Source: Mucilaginibacter_A sp050955045 | GTDB taxonomy: Bacteria > Bacteroidota > Bacteroidia > Sphingobacteriales > Sphingobacteriaceae | DNA: 64,000 nt | Reading direction: 5' to 3' | NCBI GenBank assembly: GCA_050955045.1 | Contig: JBPBQV010000035.1 | Span: 1 to 64,000 of the forward strand | In this document: positions 1 through 8,772 of the stretch, in pieces | Layout: every line of letters begins with the position of its first letter | Numbering within the stretch: the stretch's first letter is position 1 | Notes under the pieces: model-generated | The model's database searches: none | Seen by the model: the letters and a program-made list of their open reading frames with translations, nothing else | Told to the model about the DNA's origin: nothing | Position numbers and translations under genes: made by a program

Positions 1-1007
1 TTACCAATATTTTGGTCGATGCCTTGTTGTAAACGAGTTACGTTTGTTACAAATAAATCATCGCCAACTAACTGAATTTTGCTACCTAATCTTTCGGTTA
101 ATAATTTCCAACCATCCCAGTCATCTTCGGCCATACCATCTTCAATAGAAATAATAGGATATTTTTCTGCCAGTTGAGCTAAATAATCTACTTGTTCTGC
201 ACTGGTACGGATTGCACCTTTTTCGCCTTCAAATTTGGTGTAATCGTATTTTCCATCTACATAAAACTCAGAAGCTGCACAGTCAAACGCCAGATAAATA
301 TCTTCACCAGCTTTGTAACCTGCTTTTTCAATTGCTTGTATAATTGTTTCTACACCATCTTCTGTGCCTTCAAAAGTTGGCGCAAAACCGCCTTCATCAC
401 CAACTGCTGTTACTAATCCTCTATCGTGTAAGATTTTTTTCAGGGTATGAAATACTTCAGCTCCCCATCTTAATGCTTCCGAAAAAGACGGCGCACCAAC
501 AGGCATAATCATAAATTCTTGGAATGCAATAGGTGCATCAGAGTGAGAACCACCATTAACGATGTTCATCATCGGAATTGGAAGTGTGTTAGCATTTACA
601 CCGCCAACATAACGATATAAAGGCTGGCGGCTTTCCTGTGCTGCAGCTTTAGCAACAGCCAAAGAAACACCTAAGATAGCATTTGCGCCTAAATTACCTT
701 TATTTTCGGTGCCATCGAGTTCAATCATAAACTGATCAATTGCGTTTTGTTCAAACACGTCCATGCCTTTCAGTTCAGGAGCCAGCTTGTCGTTCACGTT
801 AGCAACAGCCTGCAAAACACCTTTACCCTGGTATTTGCTTTTGTCGTTATCACGTAATTCAACTGCTTCGTGGGCACCGGTAGAAGCACCGGAAGGTACG
901 GCTGCCCGTCCCATTGCACCATTTTCAGTTAAAACATCTACTTCAATCGTAGGATTTCCCCGTGAATCCAGAATCTGGCGGGCATGTACATCAATTATTA
1001 AACTCAT
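1..1007 (-). CDS. eno: Enolase (C-terminus outside window)
   Basis: Enolase converts 2-phosphoglycerate to phosphoenolpyruvate in cytosolic glycolysis. The reverse strand reads openly from the ATG at 1007 to the window edge, giving about 335 of the roughly 430 residues usual for the family. The start reads MSLIIDVHARQILDSRGNPT, the standard enolase N-terminus. Further in are the substrate loop SGASTG, the metal and active-site block SIEDGMAEDDW, and GDDLFVTN, all in the expected order. The last visible residues are GIDQNIG, so only the C-terminal part is missing. The 182 bases upstream, before the ABC permease gene, hold one near-match to the dispersed 12-mer. Nothing unusual is seen in the coding part. 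Confidence 0.97.
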   Translation of the reverse strand, partial: MSLIIDVHARQILDSRGNPTIEVDVLTENGAMGRAAVPSGASTGAHEAVELRDNDKSKYQGKGVLQAVANVNDKLAPELKGMDVFEQNAIDQFMIELDGTENKGNLGANAILGVSLAVAKAAAQESRQPLYRYVGGVNANTLPIPMMNIVNGGSHSDAPIAFQEFMIMPVGAPSFSEALRWGAEVFHTLKKILHDRGLVTAVGDEGGFAPTFEGTEDGVETIIQAIEKAGYKAGEDIYLAFDCAASEFYVDGKYDYTKFEGEKGAIRTSAEQVDYLAQLAEKYPIISIEDGMAEDDWDGWKLLTERLGSKIQLVGDDLFVTNVTRLQQGIDQNIG

Positions 1008-1108
1008 AATGAAAATTTTTCAGGTTGAATGAATAAAAAAACGCCTTAGTGTGTATTGTACACCGGCTTTAACCGAGCCAAATATACAAATTGCAATTAT
1101 TTATACTG

Positions 1109-1120
1109 TAAAAGAAGCAA
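1109..1120 (+). repeat. Dispersed 12-mer, GA dialect, 11/12 match
   Basis: Reads TAAAAGAAGCAA, one mismatch from the family word. It lies in the 182-base gap upstream of eno and downstream of the ABC permease gene. Confidence 0.5.
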
Positions 1121-1189
1121 GTTTAACAATTTGGTAATAGTTTATATTTCATAGATATAGGCCATTATTCCCACTTACAGCTCTTCAAC

Positions 1190-2293
1190 CTATTCCCATT
1201 TAAAAGTTTTTACGGCAACAGCATAAAGCGCAATTCCCCAAATTGCCAGAATTAATAGCTGATGACCAACATCTGTTAAACCCGCACCTTCAAAAGCAAC
1301 TTTGCGCATGGCATCATTTAAGTAAGTTAATGGCAATGCTCTGCTAATAGGCTGCAGCCAGGAAGGAAATGCATTAATGGAAAAAAAAGTTCCGGAAAGC
1401 AGAAATTGCGGTAGCGTAACAATGTTGGCAATGGGTGGAACGGAAGTTTCATTTTTAGCAATGCCAGAAATGATGAACCCGAATCCCATAAAAACAATAA
1501 TACCGATAATTGCTAAAATAAGCATGTTTATTACGGTAATGAAGCCATGAATCAGCGTAAAACCAAAAGCAAAATGCCCGATCAGGATGATAAACAAAGC
1601 ACCAATCAGCGCAAAAGTAATTCGTGCTAAAGCTTCGCCTAAAACAATGCTGTAACGCTGCACTGGCGTAGCAAAAAAACGTTTAATAACAAGCGTAAGC
1701 CGCAAACTTAAAAACACAAATGCAGTACCGAAAACACCTGTACTCAGCAAAGAAAAACCCAATTGCCCTGGCAAAATAAAATCGATGGTTTTATATGCCC
1801 GGCCTTCAACTGTTACTTCGCGCAATTCGGCAACTGGGGGCGGTGCGCCTGCTGCGTGTAAATTTATCTGATAAAAAACGTTGTTCAAAATAGATTTCAG
1901 GATATTTCCATTATCTAAAGAAGCTTTGGTGTATTGTACATTCACTAAAAATGCAGGAAGTTTGCCCGTGTTATTTTGAATATCAATAATCCCGTCCAAA
2001 CGGCCTTTTTCCAGTTCCAATTTCATTTCTGCATCCGTTTCTGTTTCTACCAAACGTATTGCTTTTATTTTTTTTAATGCCTGATAAATGGGATTTTGCT
2101 GATTGCTTGCTTTTGCTACACCAACATCTACCGAAATGCTGCCACCGCCAATAAATCCAAACACCAAAATAAAGATGAGTGGAAATGCAAGCGTGAAAAC
2201 AACAGCAGAAGGGCTGCGTATGATGGAACGAAAACTGGCTTTTGCCATGGCCAAAGTAGCTTTTACGTTGCTGTATGGTACTGATTGGTTCAT
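1190..2293 (-). CDS. ABC-2 type transporter permease
   Basis: This is the membrane subunit of an ABC exporter of the ABC-2 family (367 residues). After a short cytoplasmic N-terminus there is one membrane segment (about residues 25-55), then a long extracytoplasmic loop of about 150 residues. Five or six membrane segments follow in the C-terminal half, including LPGQLGFSLLSTGVFGTAF and LPQFLLSGTFFSINAFP, both characteristic of the family. The ATPase gene lies just upstream on the same strand, 54 bases away, so the two are very likely one operon. The exported substrate cannot be read from the sequence; drug or lipid export is typical of the family. Confidence 0.88.
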   Translation of the reverse strand: MNQSVPYSNVKATLAMAKASFRSIIRSPSAVVFTLAFPLIFILVFGFIGGGSISVDVGVAKASNQQNPIYQALKKIKAIRLVETETDAEMKLELEKGRLDGIIDIQNNTGKLPAFLVNVQYTKASLDNGNILKSILNNVFYQINLHAAGAPPPVAELREVTVEGRAYKTIDFILPGQLGFSLLSTGVFGTAFVFLSLRLTLVIKRFFATPVQRYSIVLGEALARITFALIGALFIILIGHFAFGFTLIHGFITVINMLILAIIGIIVFMGFGFIISGIAKNETSVPPIANIVTLPQFLLSGTFFSINAFPSWLQPISRALPLTYLNDAMRKVAFEGAGLTDVGHQLLILAIWGIALYAVAVKTFKWE

Positions 2294-2317
2294 TAATAAA
2301 TAATAGATTTAGGTAGA

Positions 2318-2329
2318 TAAAAGAAGCAT
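2318..2329 (+). repeat. Dispersed 12-mer, GA dialect, exact
   Basis: TAAAAGAAGCAT preceded by ATTTAGGTAGA, in the 54-base gap between the ABC ATPase and permease genes, on the strand opposite to both. Position and orientation argue against a promoter or ribosome-binding role for the permease. Confidence 0.75.
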
Positions 2330-2347
2330 TGATTTTAAGTAGAAAAA

Positions 2348-3112
2348 TTACATTTCGCGCAATTCTTTTCCTGTCAAGTTAATAAAAACGTCTTCAAGAT
2401 TTGCTTTTTTAACTTGTTTTTGCCGCTCAAAGCCAGATGCAACTAGTTCATCAATAAAATGATCTGGTGTGTTGATGCCAATAATTCGGCCTGCATCTAC
2501 AAAAGCCACACGATCGCACAAAACTTCGGCTTCATCCATATAATGTGTGGTGATGACAACTGTAGTTCCGGCATCACGGATATTGCGAATCAAATCCCAC
2601 AAATTACGACGCGCCTGCGGATCTAAACCGGTGGTTGGTTCATCTAAAAAAACAATTCTGGGATTGTTGATAAGTGTTGTTGCGATAGAAAAACGCTGTT
2701 TTTGTCCGCCCGAAAGTTCTTTGTATTTTGCTTTTGCTTTATCAGTAAGAGAAACTTTTGCAAGCATTGCTATCGGATCAACGTTTATTCCATACAAGCC
2801 GGAAAACAGTTCAATCAGTTCTGTCAGGTTTAAATTCGGATAATAACCTGCTGCCTGTAATTGTACACCAATACGCTTTTTGATGCTTCCGGCATCTTTT
2901 TCTACCGAAAAACCATCTACATAAACCTCGCCTGATGTTTTATCGCGCAGCGTTTCTAAAATCTCTAAAGTAGTAGTTTTACCTGCACCATTCGGGCCAA
3001 GCAAACCGAAAATTTCTCCTTCAAAAACTTCAAAACTAATTTGATCAACAGCAGTAAAATTACCGTATTTTTTTACCAGGTTTTTAACTGTAATGATAGG
3101 AGTTGGCTGCAT
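2348..3112 (-). CDS. ABC transporter ATP-binding protein
   Basis: ATPase subunit (254 residues) paired with the downstream permease. The Walker A motif GPNGAGKT is at residues 39-46, the signature LSGGQKQR is in the middle, and Walker B with the catalytic Glu (IVFLDEPTTGLDP) follows. The switch histidine is in the VITTHYMDEAE block. This organisation is that of the DrrA/CcmA-like ATPases that work with ABC-2 permeases. The start at 3112 gives a normal N-terminus (TPIITVKNLVKKYG). Upstream, the cytochrome c transcript on the same strand is closed by a strong hairpin at 3194-3244, so this operon probably has its own promoter in 3113-3190. Confidence 0.93.
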   Translation of the reverse strand: MQPTPIITVKNLVKKYGNFTAVDQISFEVFEGEIFGLLGPNGAGKTTTLEILETLRDKTSGEVYVDGFSVEKDAGSIKKRIGVQLQAAGYYPNLNLTELIELFSGLYGINVDPIAMLAKVSLTDKAKAKYKELSGGQKQRFSIATTLINNPRIVFLDEPTTGLDPQARRNLWDLIRNIRDAGTTVVITTHYMDEAEVLCDRVAFVDAGRIIGINTPDHFIDELVASGFERQKQVKKANLEDVFINLTGKELREM

Positions 3113-3193
3113 GATTCAGGATCAATTATCAGGCTAAAATATACATCATTTTTTCATCTGGAAAATGATTGCTTATTTATTGTTACAAAAAAA

Positions 3194-3244
3194 TACCTGC
3201 TAAAAGAAGCATCAGTTCACAACCGATGCTTCTTTTAGCAGGTA
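3194..3244 (-). terminator. Terminator hairpin built from two inverted 12-mer copies (GA dialect)
   Basis: Two perfect 20-base arms (3194-3213 and 3225-3244) enclose an 11-base loop. Each arm contains TAAAAGAAGCAT, at 3201-3212 and, reversed, 3226-3237. On the minus strand the stem is followed by a run of seven T. It begins five bases after the cytochrome c stop codon, so it very likely ends the sorbosone dehydrogenase/cytochrome c transcript. Confidence 0.85.
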
Positions 3245-3248
3245 AAAA

Positions 3249-3701
3249 TTATTTAGTGTTTGCAGCGCGTGTGGCAGATACTTGTTTTACAGTTATAGCA
3301 CTTGCTTTATTGCCAAAATTGCTGCGTACGTAAGTTAATACATCCGCAATTTCCTGATCTTTTAAGTGAGCCTGGGAAGGCATAACGTTCGAGTATTTTT
3401 CGCCTTCAATTTCCACATCTTCTTTAAAACCGTTTAACACAATTTTTATTAAACGGGTTTGATCGCCTAAAACCCAGGGCGTTTTAATTAAAGGCGGATT
3501 CATGTTTTGTACGCCGCCGCCATCCGCCTGATGACAGGAAATACAGGTTTGCGAATATATTTTTAAGCCGTTTGCTGCGGATGCTTTTGCGGCAGCCGAA
3601 ACAACCGTTTGTGCAGGTTTTGCTTTAGATTTAGGTTTGGTTTGTGCCATCAGCATCAAACAAAAAGGTGAGATCAGTATAAAGGCAAGCAGTTTTTTCA
3701 T
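3249..3701 (-). CDS. Secreted monohaem cytochrome c
   Basis: Small class I cytochrome c (150 residues). Residues 1-19 form a signal peptide. A low-complexity Lys/Ala/Pro linker follows, then the haem site CISCH at residues 53-57. A probable distal Met ligand lies in VMPSQAHL, and the C-terminal helix is EIADVLTYVRSNFG. It acts outside the cytoplasmic membrane as an electron carrier. Its gene starts five bases after the stop of the sorbosone-dehydrogenase-like gene, which makes it the likely electron acceptor of that enzyme. The transcript is closed by the hairpin at 3194-3244. Confidence 0.92.
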   Translation of the reverse strand: MKKLLAFILISPFCLMLMAQTKPKSKAKPAQTVVSAAAKASAANGLKIYSQTCISCHQADGGGVQNMNPPLIKTPWVLGDQTRLIKIVLNGFKEDVEIEGEKYSNVMPSQAHLKDQEIADVLTYVRSNFGNKASAITVKQVSATRAANTK

Positions 3702-3706
3702 TCTGA

Positions 3707-5002
3707 TTATTGGTTGTAAGAGATTTTATAAATTGTGCCTTTAGAGTCATCAGAAACATACAAAGAACCGTCTGGGCCTTGTGCTAATCCGCAGGGGCGA
3801 TGATCTGCTCTTCCAGATTTAACTTTATCGGCACCGCCGGCAAAATTATCTGCAAAAACTTCCCATTTGTCTGTAGCTGGTTTGCCATTTTCAAACGGAA
3901 CAAAAACAACGAAATAACCTGCTTGTGGTTCTGGCGCGCGGTTCCAGGAACCATGAAAAGCGATAAAAGCACCATTTTTATACCTGGCAGGAAATTTATT
4001 TCCGGTATAAAACAGTAATCCGTTTGGTGCTAAATGGCCGGGAAATGCGATAGCTGGCGTGATAGCTTTAACGGTCGCTTCTTTTTTGCCATCGCCGCCA
4101 TATTCCGGCATCATCATTTTTTTCTTTTGGATAGGATCATAGTACAGATAAGGCCAGCCTGCATTATCTCCTTTTTGTATGGCGTACAAACATTCAGCTG
4201 GTAAAACTGCAGATTGTTGCACGGTAAACATATCCGGAAAAATATCATGCAACTGATCCCGGCCGTGCTGCATTACAAAAAGCTGATTGTTTTGCTGGTT
4301 CCAATCCAAACCAACTACATTGCGCAAACCTGTGGCGTATCGCGCGCCATCGCCATAAGTCTGGTTCATTTTATCAGCTTTAAATTGCCAGATACCTCCG
4401 GCAGAATCTAAAATTGGACAAGGATTTATACCCATAGAACCTTTTTGACGGTCTTCTTTCTGGCAGGAATTAGAATAAGCACCAACATTTACATAAATAT
4501 TTCCGGCATTATCTAACGCAACAGATTTACTTTCGTGTTCCCGACGGGAAAGTAAACCTTTTACAATTTCTTCCGGTTTTGTACCATCTATCACATGCTG
4601 CTGGTTGTCTAATTTGTAGCGGTAAACATTCTCATCAGAAGAAGCATATAAATACCCGTTTTTGATAGCCATTCCGGTACCGCCATAATTACCAAAACCT
4701 GTAATGTCATCTGCTTTACCATCACCGTTTTTATCGTGCAGCATTAAAATACCTTTTCCGTCTTTAACCCGGTTTAGTTTTACATAAATATCACCGGAAC
4801 TGGTAACCGCAATATGCCTGGCCCGACCAATATTATCAGCAACAATTAAAGCAGAAAAACCGGAAGGTAGTTTTAAACCCGATTCATCTGCAACTTTTAA
4901 ACTTTTAACGTTTTTTGGCGGAACTGTTTTTGCTGCAAAAAATAATGAAGAACCAGCTACAGCAGCCAATACTACAACAGTTTTTATAGTTGTTTTTTTC
5001 AT
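3707..5002 (-). CDS. PQQ-type sorbosone/glucose dehydrogenase-like protein
   Basis: Secreted beta-propeller protein (431 residues) of the L-sorbosone/soluble glucose dehydrogenase family, which oxidises aldoses or related alcohols with PQQ. A signal peptide occupies about residues 1-24. The mature part shows ARHIAVTSSGDIYV, GLRNVVGLDWNQQ, MQHGRDQLHD, APNGLLFYTG, IAFHGSWNR and RPCGLAQGPDGSLYVSDD, the recurrent propeller blades of the family. Cofactor and substrate are inferred from the family only. Some Bacteroidota relatives may not oxidise sugars at all. It is the first gene of a two-gene operon with cytochrome c, consistent with a periplasmic dehydrogenase passing electrons to haem. Confidence 0.85.
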   Translation of the reverse strand: MKKTTIKTVVVLAAVAGSSLFFAAKTVPPKNVKSLKVADESGLKLPSGFSALIVADNIGRARHIAVTSSGDIYVKLNRVKDGKGILMLHDKNGDGKADDITGFGNYGGTGMAIKNGYLYASSDENVYRYKLDNQQHVIDGTKPEEIVKGLLSRREHESKSVALDNAGNIYVNVGAYSNSCQKEDRQKGSMGINPCPILDSAGGIWQFKADKMNQTYGDGARYATGLRNVVGLDWNQQNNQLFVMQHGRDQLHDIFPDMFTVQQSAVLPAECLYAIQKGDNAGWPYLYYDPIQKKKMMMPEYGGDGKKEATVKAITPAIAFPGHLAPNGLLFYTGNKFPARYKNGAFIAFHGSWNRAPEPQAGYFVVFVPFENGKPATDKWEVFADNFAGGADKVKSGRADHRPCGLAQGPDGSLYVSDDSKGTIYKISYNQ

Positions 5003-5083
5003 AAAGTTAAGATGGTCAAATTTGTTGGTGAACAGTTTGAAGCAGAATTAAGTTTTGATAAAAAGTAAGGAATGCTTTGTGTA

Positions 5084-5095
5084 ATGCTTCTTTTA
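5084..5095 (-). repeat. Dispersed 12-mer, GA dialect, exact
   Basis: On the minus strand TAAAAGAAGCAT is preceded by AATTTTTACCTTG. It sits in the 219-base divergent region between the sorbosone-dehydrogenase-like gene and the DUF2911 gene. The rest of that region shows nothing else I can name. Confidence 0.75.
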
Positions 5096-5221
5096 CAAGG
5101 TAAAAATTGATTAGCAAATTAAGCAAATTTCCATTGTGAATTTGATGCGGTTGTAATTGGGTAGAAATATATTTTCCTTCCGTAAATTTTCCGCATCTTC
5201 GTTTCAATAAAAAAACCAACT

Positions 5222-5749
5222 ATGAAAAAATTATTATTGTGCCTTTTAACAGGCGCCTTATTTACTACCTACTCTGTAAATGCGCAAGATAAAGACAAGC
5301 CTCGCCCAAGTTTGCCTGATACAGTTAAAACCACTACTGCTGCAGGTGTAAATATTGAAATTGATTACAGTCGCGCAGCTGTTAAAGGCCGAACAATTGG
5401 CAAAGATTTGGAACCGATGGAAGGGAAAATCTGGCGTGCCGGTGCAAATGAAGCAACCAGCTTTGTTGTAAGCAAAGATGTTAAGGTTGAAGGAAAAGCT
5501 TTGCCTGCAGGTAAATATGCTTTTTTTACCATTAAAAATGGTAATGATTGGACGTTGATTTTCAATAAAACCTGGAAAACTTGGGGTGCTTATGATTACG
5601 AAAAAAACAAAGCTGAGGATGCTTTACAAGTAAAAGTAAAACAAGCTAAGGCACCATCTTTTGCAGAAAAAGTAACTTACACAATTGATAAAAGTGGCAA
5701 AGTAGCATTGATGTGGGGAGACCACCTGGTTAATTTTACAGTAAAATAA
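5222..5749 (+). CDS. DUF2911 secreted protein
   Basis: 175-residue protein with a signal peptide (about residues 1-21, ending VNAQ), followed by a single DUF2911 domain. The recognisable pieces are IEIDYSRAAVKGRTIGKDL, GKIWRAGANEATSFVVSKDV, LPAGKYAFFTI and WTLIFNKTWKTWGAYDY. The family is common in Bacteroidota and has no known biochemical function. The gene stands alone, divergent from the sorbosone-dehydrogenase-like operon and 55 bases before the cold-shock gene. Confidence 0.85.
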   Translation: MKKLLLCLLTGALFTTYSVNAQDKDKPRPSLPDTVKTTTAAGVNIEIDYSRAAVKGRTIGKDLEPMEGKIWRAGANEATSFVVSKDVKVEGKALPAGKYAFFTIKNGNDWTLIFNKTWKTWGAYDYEKNKAEDALQVKVKQAKAPSFAEKVTYTIDKSGKVALMWGDHLVNFTVK

Positions 5750-5804
5750 ATAGCAGTTACCAATATTATTTTATACCTTAGCAGAATTATAAATTTATAT
5801 TACA

Positions 5805-6002
5805 ATGCAAAAAGAAGGTACAGTTAAATTTTTTAACGAAACAAAAGGATTCGGATTCATCATTCCAGAAAATTCAGGCGAAGAAGATGTATTCGTTCAC
5901 TCTTCAGGTCTTATCGATCAGATCCGTGAAAACGACAAAGTAAAATACGATGTTGAGCGTGGCAAAAAAGGCCTAAACGCGGTAAATGTACAAGTTATCT
6001 AA
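5805..6002 (+). CDS. Cold-shock domain protein
   Basis: 65-residue single cold-shock domain. The RNA-binding motifs RNP1 (KGFGFI) and RNP2 (VFVHSSG) are intact, and the N-terminus GTVKFFNETKGFGFI is standard. Such proteins bind single-stranded RNA or DNA and melt RNA structure. It is followed by its own terminator at 6031-6064. Whether it is cold-induced cannot be seen. Confidence 0.95.
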   Translation: MQKEGTVKFFNETKGFGFIIPENSGEEDVFVHSSGLIDQIRENDKVKYDVERGKKGLNAVNVQVI

Positions 6003-6030
6003 TCCAAGATATAAATCATTATCGTTGCAA

Positions 6031-6064
6031 AAAAGCTGCTTCCCAAAAGGAAGCAGCTTTTTTT
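6031..6064 (+). terminator. Rho-independent terminator of the cold-shock gene
   Basis: Perfect 13-base arms (6031-6043 and 6049-6061) around a CAAAA loop, followed by a T run. It is 28 bases after the stop codon. Confidence 0.9.
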
Positions 6065-6083
6065 ATGTACAAAATTTAGGTGA

Positions 6084-6095
6084 TAAAAGAAATAT
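6084..6095 (+). repeat. Degenerate 12-mer copy (10/12)
   Basis: TAAAAGAAATAT preceded by AAATTTAGGTGA, the usual upstream flank. It lies between the convergent cold-shock and ywbE genes, and the flank makes a decayed copy more likely than chance. Confidence 0.45.
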
Positions 6096-6109
6096 TACAG
6101 ATTTTACCC

Positions 6110-6310
6110 TCAATCTTCTTCTACAATCTCAGTAACTCTTCCAACTTGCCCGTCTTCCAATCTAACTTTTATGCCACGCGAATGAAAAGCAGAACTCGTT
6201 AACAAATCTTTAACAATTCCACGGGTACGTTTCCCGCTGCGCTGATCTTTTTTCAGGATAATATCAACTTCCAAACCCGGATAAATTTCATTTCTGTTTT
6301 GTCCGTTCAT
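6110..6310 (-). CDS. ywbE: YwbE family protein (DUF2196)
   Basis: 66-residue protein matching the YwbE family: PGLEVDIILKKDQRSGKRTRGIVKDLLT, then HSRGIKVRLEDGQVGRV. The fold is predicted to be a small beta-barrel, and the function is unknown. It starts two bases after the argH stop, so it is almost certainly the third gene of the argE-like/argH/ywbE operon. The link to arginine synthesis rests on this position only. Confidence 0.85.
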   Translation of the reverse strand: MNGQNRNEIYPGLEVDIILKKDQRSGKRTRGIVKDLLTSSAFHSRGIKVRLEDGQVGRVTEIVEED

Positions 6311-6312
6311 AA

Positions 6313-7644
6313 TTATTTCAATAAGTTTTCAACAGCCTCATTTACTTTCATAAACGGGAATTGTGCCAGTAACTCCTGCATACATTCCGTTATTTCTTCA
6401 TTACACAGATTGCCAATGCTACCTTCGTGCGTATGATTTACCATTTTTTGCGGGTTAAAAGAAGCATTTTCAATTTCGGCTCCAATTTGTTTGTAAGCTT
6501 CGCGGAAAGGAATTCCGCTTAAAACAAGCTTATTGGTTTCTTCTACGCTGAATAAATATTTATAACGCTCATCTTCCAGAATTGCTTCTTTTACCGTGAT
6601 ATTTTCGAGCATAAAGGTGGCCATGTGCAAACAATCTTTCAAATCTGTAAAAGCGGGGAATAAGGTTTCTTTCAACAATTGCAAATCGCGGTGATAACCG
6701 GAAGGCAAATTGGTTGTCATCAAGGCCAGATCATTTGGTAAAGCCTGGATACGGTTACATTTTCCGCGCATAATTTCCCAAACATCAGGGTTTTTTTTGT
6801 GCGGCATGATGCTAGAGCCGGTTGTTAACTGATCCGGATAGCTTACAAAAGAGAAATTCTGACTCAGATACAAACATTGATCAATTGCCATTTTAGCTAA
6901 AGTTGCTGCAACAGCAGATAAAGCCTGTGCGATAATTCGTTCCGTTTTTCCTCTTCCCATCAAAGCATAAACTACATTGTAATTCAGGCTTTCAAAGCCC
7001 AATAATTTGGTAGTTAGCGTTCGATTTAACGGGAAAGAAGAACCGTAACCAGCGGCCGCGCCCAATGGATTTTTATTGGTGATTTTGTAAGCTGCCAGAA
7101 TCATTTCCAAATCATCCACCAAACTTTCTGCATAAGCGCCAAACCACAAGCCGAAAGAAGATGGCATGGCAATTTGCAAATGTGTGTAACCCGGCAGCAA
7201 AACATCTTTATGCTGATTGCTTAATTTAATTAGTAGATTAAAAAGTGTTTGTGTTTGCTCCACAATTTCCTGCAATTCATTGCGGAAAAATAATTTCAGA
7301 TCAACCAAAACCTGATCATTTCTTGATCTTCCGCTATGGATTTTTTTGCCGGCTTCGCCAATACGTTGTGTTAACAGCCATTCAATTTGCGAATGCACAT
7401 CTTCTACTTCTGGTTGAATGGTGAAATTTCCAGCTTCAATTTCTTTGTAAATATTTTTTAATTCCTGCTGAACTAAAGTTAAATCTTCTGCGCTCATCAA
7501 ACCAATACTTTCCAGCATTTGTGTATGCGCTAAAGAACCCAGCACATCAAAAGCAGCTAATTGCAGGTCAAATTCCCGGTCGCGGCCAACTGTAAAGTTT
7601 TCTACCAGTTCATTAACAGAAATATTTTTTTGCCAGATTTTCAT
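6313..7644 (-). CDS. argH: Argininosuccinate lyase
   Basis: Last step of arginine synthesis: argininosuccinate to arginine and fumarate. The 443 residues fit the family. Seen are the N-terminal WQKNISVNELVENFTVGRDREFD, the HSGRSRNDQV substrate-binding loop, GYTHLQIAMP, and the superfamily signature GSSIMPHKKNPD near residue 275, which carries the catalytic Ser. The C-terminal part is somewhat shorter than in E. coli, as usual in Bacteroidota. It follows the M20 deacylase gene by 48 bases and precedes ywbE by two. It contains an exact copy of the 12-mer at 6456-6467 (protein NASFNP) and a near copy at 6582-6593. Confidence 0.96.
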   Translation of the reverse strand: MKIWQKNISVNELVENFTVGRDREFDLQLAAFDVLGSLAHTQMLESIGLMSAEDLTLVQQELKNIYKEIEAGNFTIQPEVEDVHSQIEWLLTQRIGEAGKKIHSGRSRNDQVLVDLKLFFRNELQEIVEQTQTLFNLLIKLSNQHKDVLLPGYTHLQIAMPSSFGLWFGAYAESLVDDLEMILAAYKITNKNPLGAAAGYGSSFPLNRTLTTKLLGFESLNYNVVYALMGRGKTERIIAQALSAVAATLAKMAIDQCLYLSQNFSFVSYPDQLTTGSSIMPHKKNPDVWEIMRGKCNRIQALPNDLALMTTNLPSGYHRDLQLLKETLFPAFTDLKDCLHMATFMLENITVKEAILEDERYKYLFSVEETNKLVLSGIPFREAYKQIGAEIENASFNPQKMVNHTHEGSIGNLCNEEITECMQELLAQFPFMKVNEAVENLLK

Positions 7645-7692
7645 TATTTTCTAAATTTTGGTGGAGGAAAGTCAATACTGTTTTTACCAGTA

Positions 7693-8772
7693 TTATTTTA
7701 CTAACTGATCCAGCATTTTTATATATAGTTCAATACCTTCTCTTATTTCATCAACATACACAAATTCATCGGCCATGTGTGACCGGCCAGAATCACCGGG
7801 ACCTAATTTGATGGAAGGAATATCCAGCAGCGACTGATCGGAAGTGGTAGGAGAGCCGTACGTAATTCTTCCCAAATTAATTCCAGCTCGCACAATTGGA
7901 TGATCTTTGAAGATGGAAGAAGGTTTTAAGCGGATAGAACGCGGTTTTACTTCGCAATCAACCTGTTTGCGTATTATTTCTAAAACTTCTTCATTTCGAT
8001 AAGCATCGGTAACGCGCACATCAACCGTAAAAGTACAAGTTGCCGGGACTACGTTATGTTGAGAACCAGCATTGATAATCGTAACCGACATTTTAATCGG
8101 CCCAAAAACTTCTGATTCTTTCGGGAAACGATAGGTGCGAAACCATTCTATATCTTTCATCGCTTTGTAAATCGCATTGTCGCCTTCTTCCCGCGCAGCG
8201 TGTCCGGCGCGGCCAAAACTGGTGCAATCTAAAACCATCAAACCGCGTTCGGCAATAGCCAGCTGCATTTGTGTTGGTTCGCCTACAATTCCGAAATCCA
8301 GTTTTCCTAATTCGGGCACAATTAGTTCTAAACCATTGTTACCCGAAATTTCCTCTTCCGCAGTTGTTGCCAGGCAGAAATTATATTTTAAATTTTGCTG
8401 ATCGTAATAATATAAAAAAGTAGCAATTAACGAAACTAAACAACCGCCTGCATCATTGCTTCCTAAACCAAACAACTTCCCGTCCTCAATCTCAGCATCG
8501 TAAGGATTACGTGTATAACCGGAATTTGGTTTAACCGTATCGTGATGAGAATTGAGTAAAATAGTTGGTTTAGCCGGATCAAAATTTTTATTCCAGGCCC
8601 AGATATTATTAAGTTTTCGGTGCGTTGGAACCTCGTGTTCTACTAAAAAAGTATTGATCAACTCAGCAGTAATGTTTTCTTCTTTAGAAAAAGAAGGCGT
8701 GGCAATCAGCTGCTGCAATAATTGTACAGCCTGTTGAAATAAAGTATCGATACTGAGCATAAAATTTAACAA
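7693..8772 (-). CDS. M20 family deacylase, probable N-acyl-ornithine deacylase
   Basis: Zinc-dependent amidohydrolase of the M20/ArgE-DapE family (359 residues). Metal and catalytic residues are visible: HHDTV at residues 76-80, the D of GLGSNDAGG, the catalytic EEE at 139-141, and the C-terminal His in GRSHMADEFV. Location directly before argH in the same operon suggests that it removes the acyl group from acetyl- or succinyl-ornithine. The substrate is inferred from context, and diaminopimelate or carnosine-type substrates are not excluded. Two starts are possible (8772 or 8760). The longer is reported, but the second Met gives an equally good N-terminus. Confidence 0.85.
   Translation of the reverse strand: MLNFMLSIDTLFQQAVQLLQQLIATPSFSKEENITAELINTFLVEHEVPTHRKLNNIWAWNKNFDPAKPTILLNSHHDTVKPNSGYTRNPYDAEIEDGKLFGLGSNDAGGCLVSLIATFLYYYDQQNLKYNFCLATTAEEEISGNNGLELIVPELGKLDFGIVGEPTQMQLAIAERGLMVLDCTSFGRAGHAAREEGDNAIYKAMKDIEWFRTYRFPKESEVFGPIKMSVTIINAGSQHNVVPATCTFTVDVRVTDAYRNEEVLEIIRKQVDCEVKPRSIRLKPSSIFKDHPIVRAGINLGRITYGSPTTSDQSLLDIPSIKLGPGDSGRSHMADEFVYVDEIREGIELYIKMLDQLVK

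Noticed and set aside
192..1032. Plus-strand ORFs within the first kilobase
   Set aside because: They are antisense to enolase, whose homology is unambiguous on the minus strand.
5774..5781. TACCTTAG before the cold-shock gene, and similar words at 12463-12470 and 45917-45924, as Bacteroidota -7 promoter elements (TAnnTTTG)
   Set aside because: Each is one base off consensus and none has a TTG or TTTG at the expected spacing upstream, so I do not list them as promoters.
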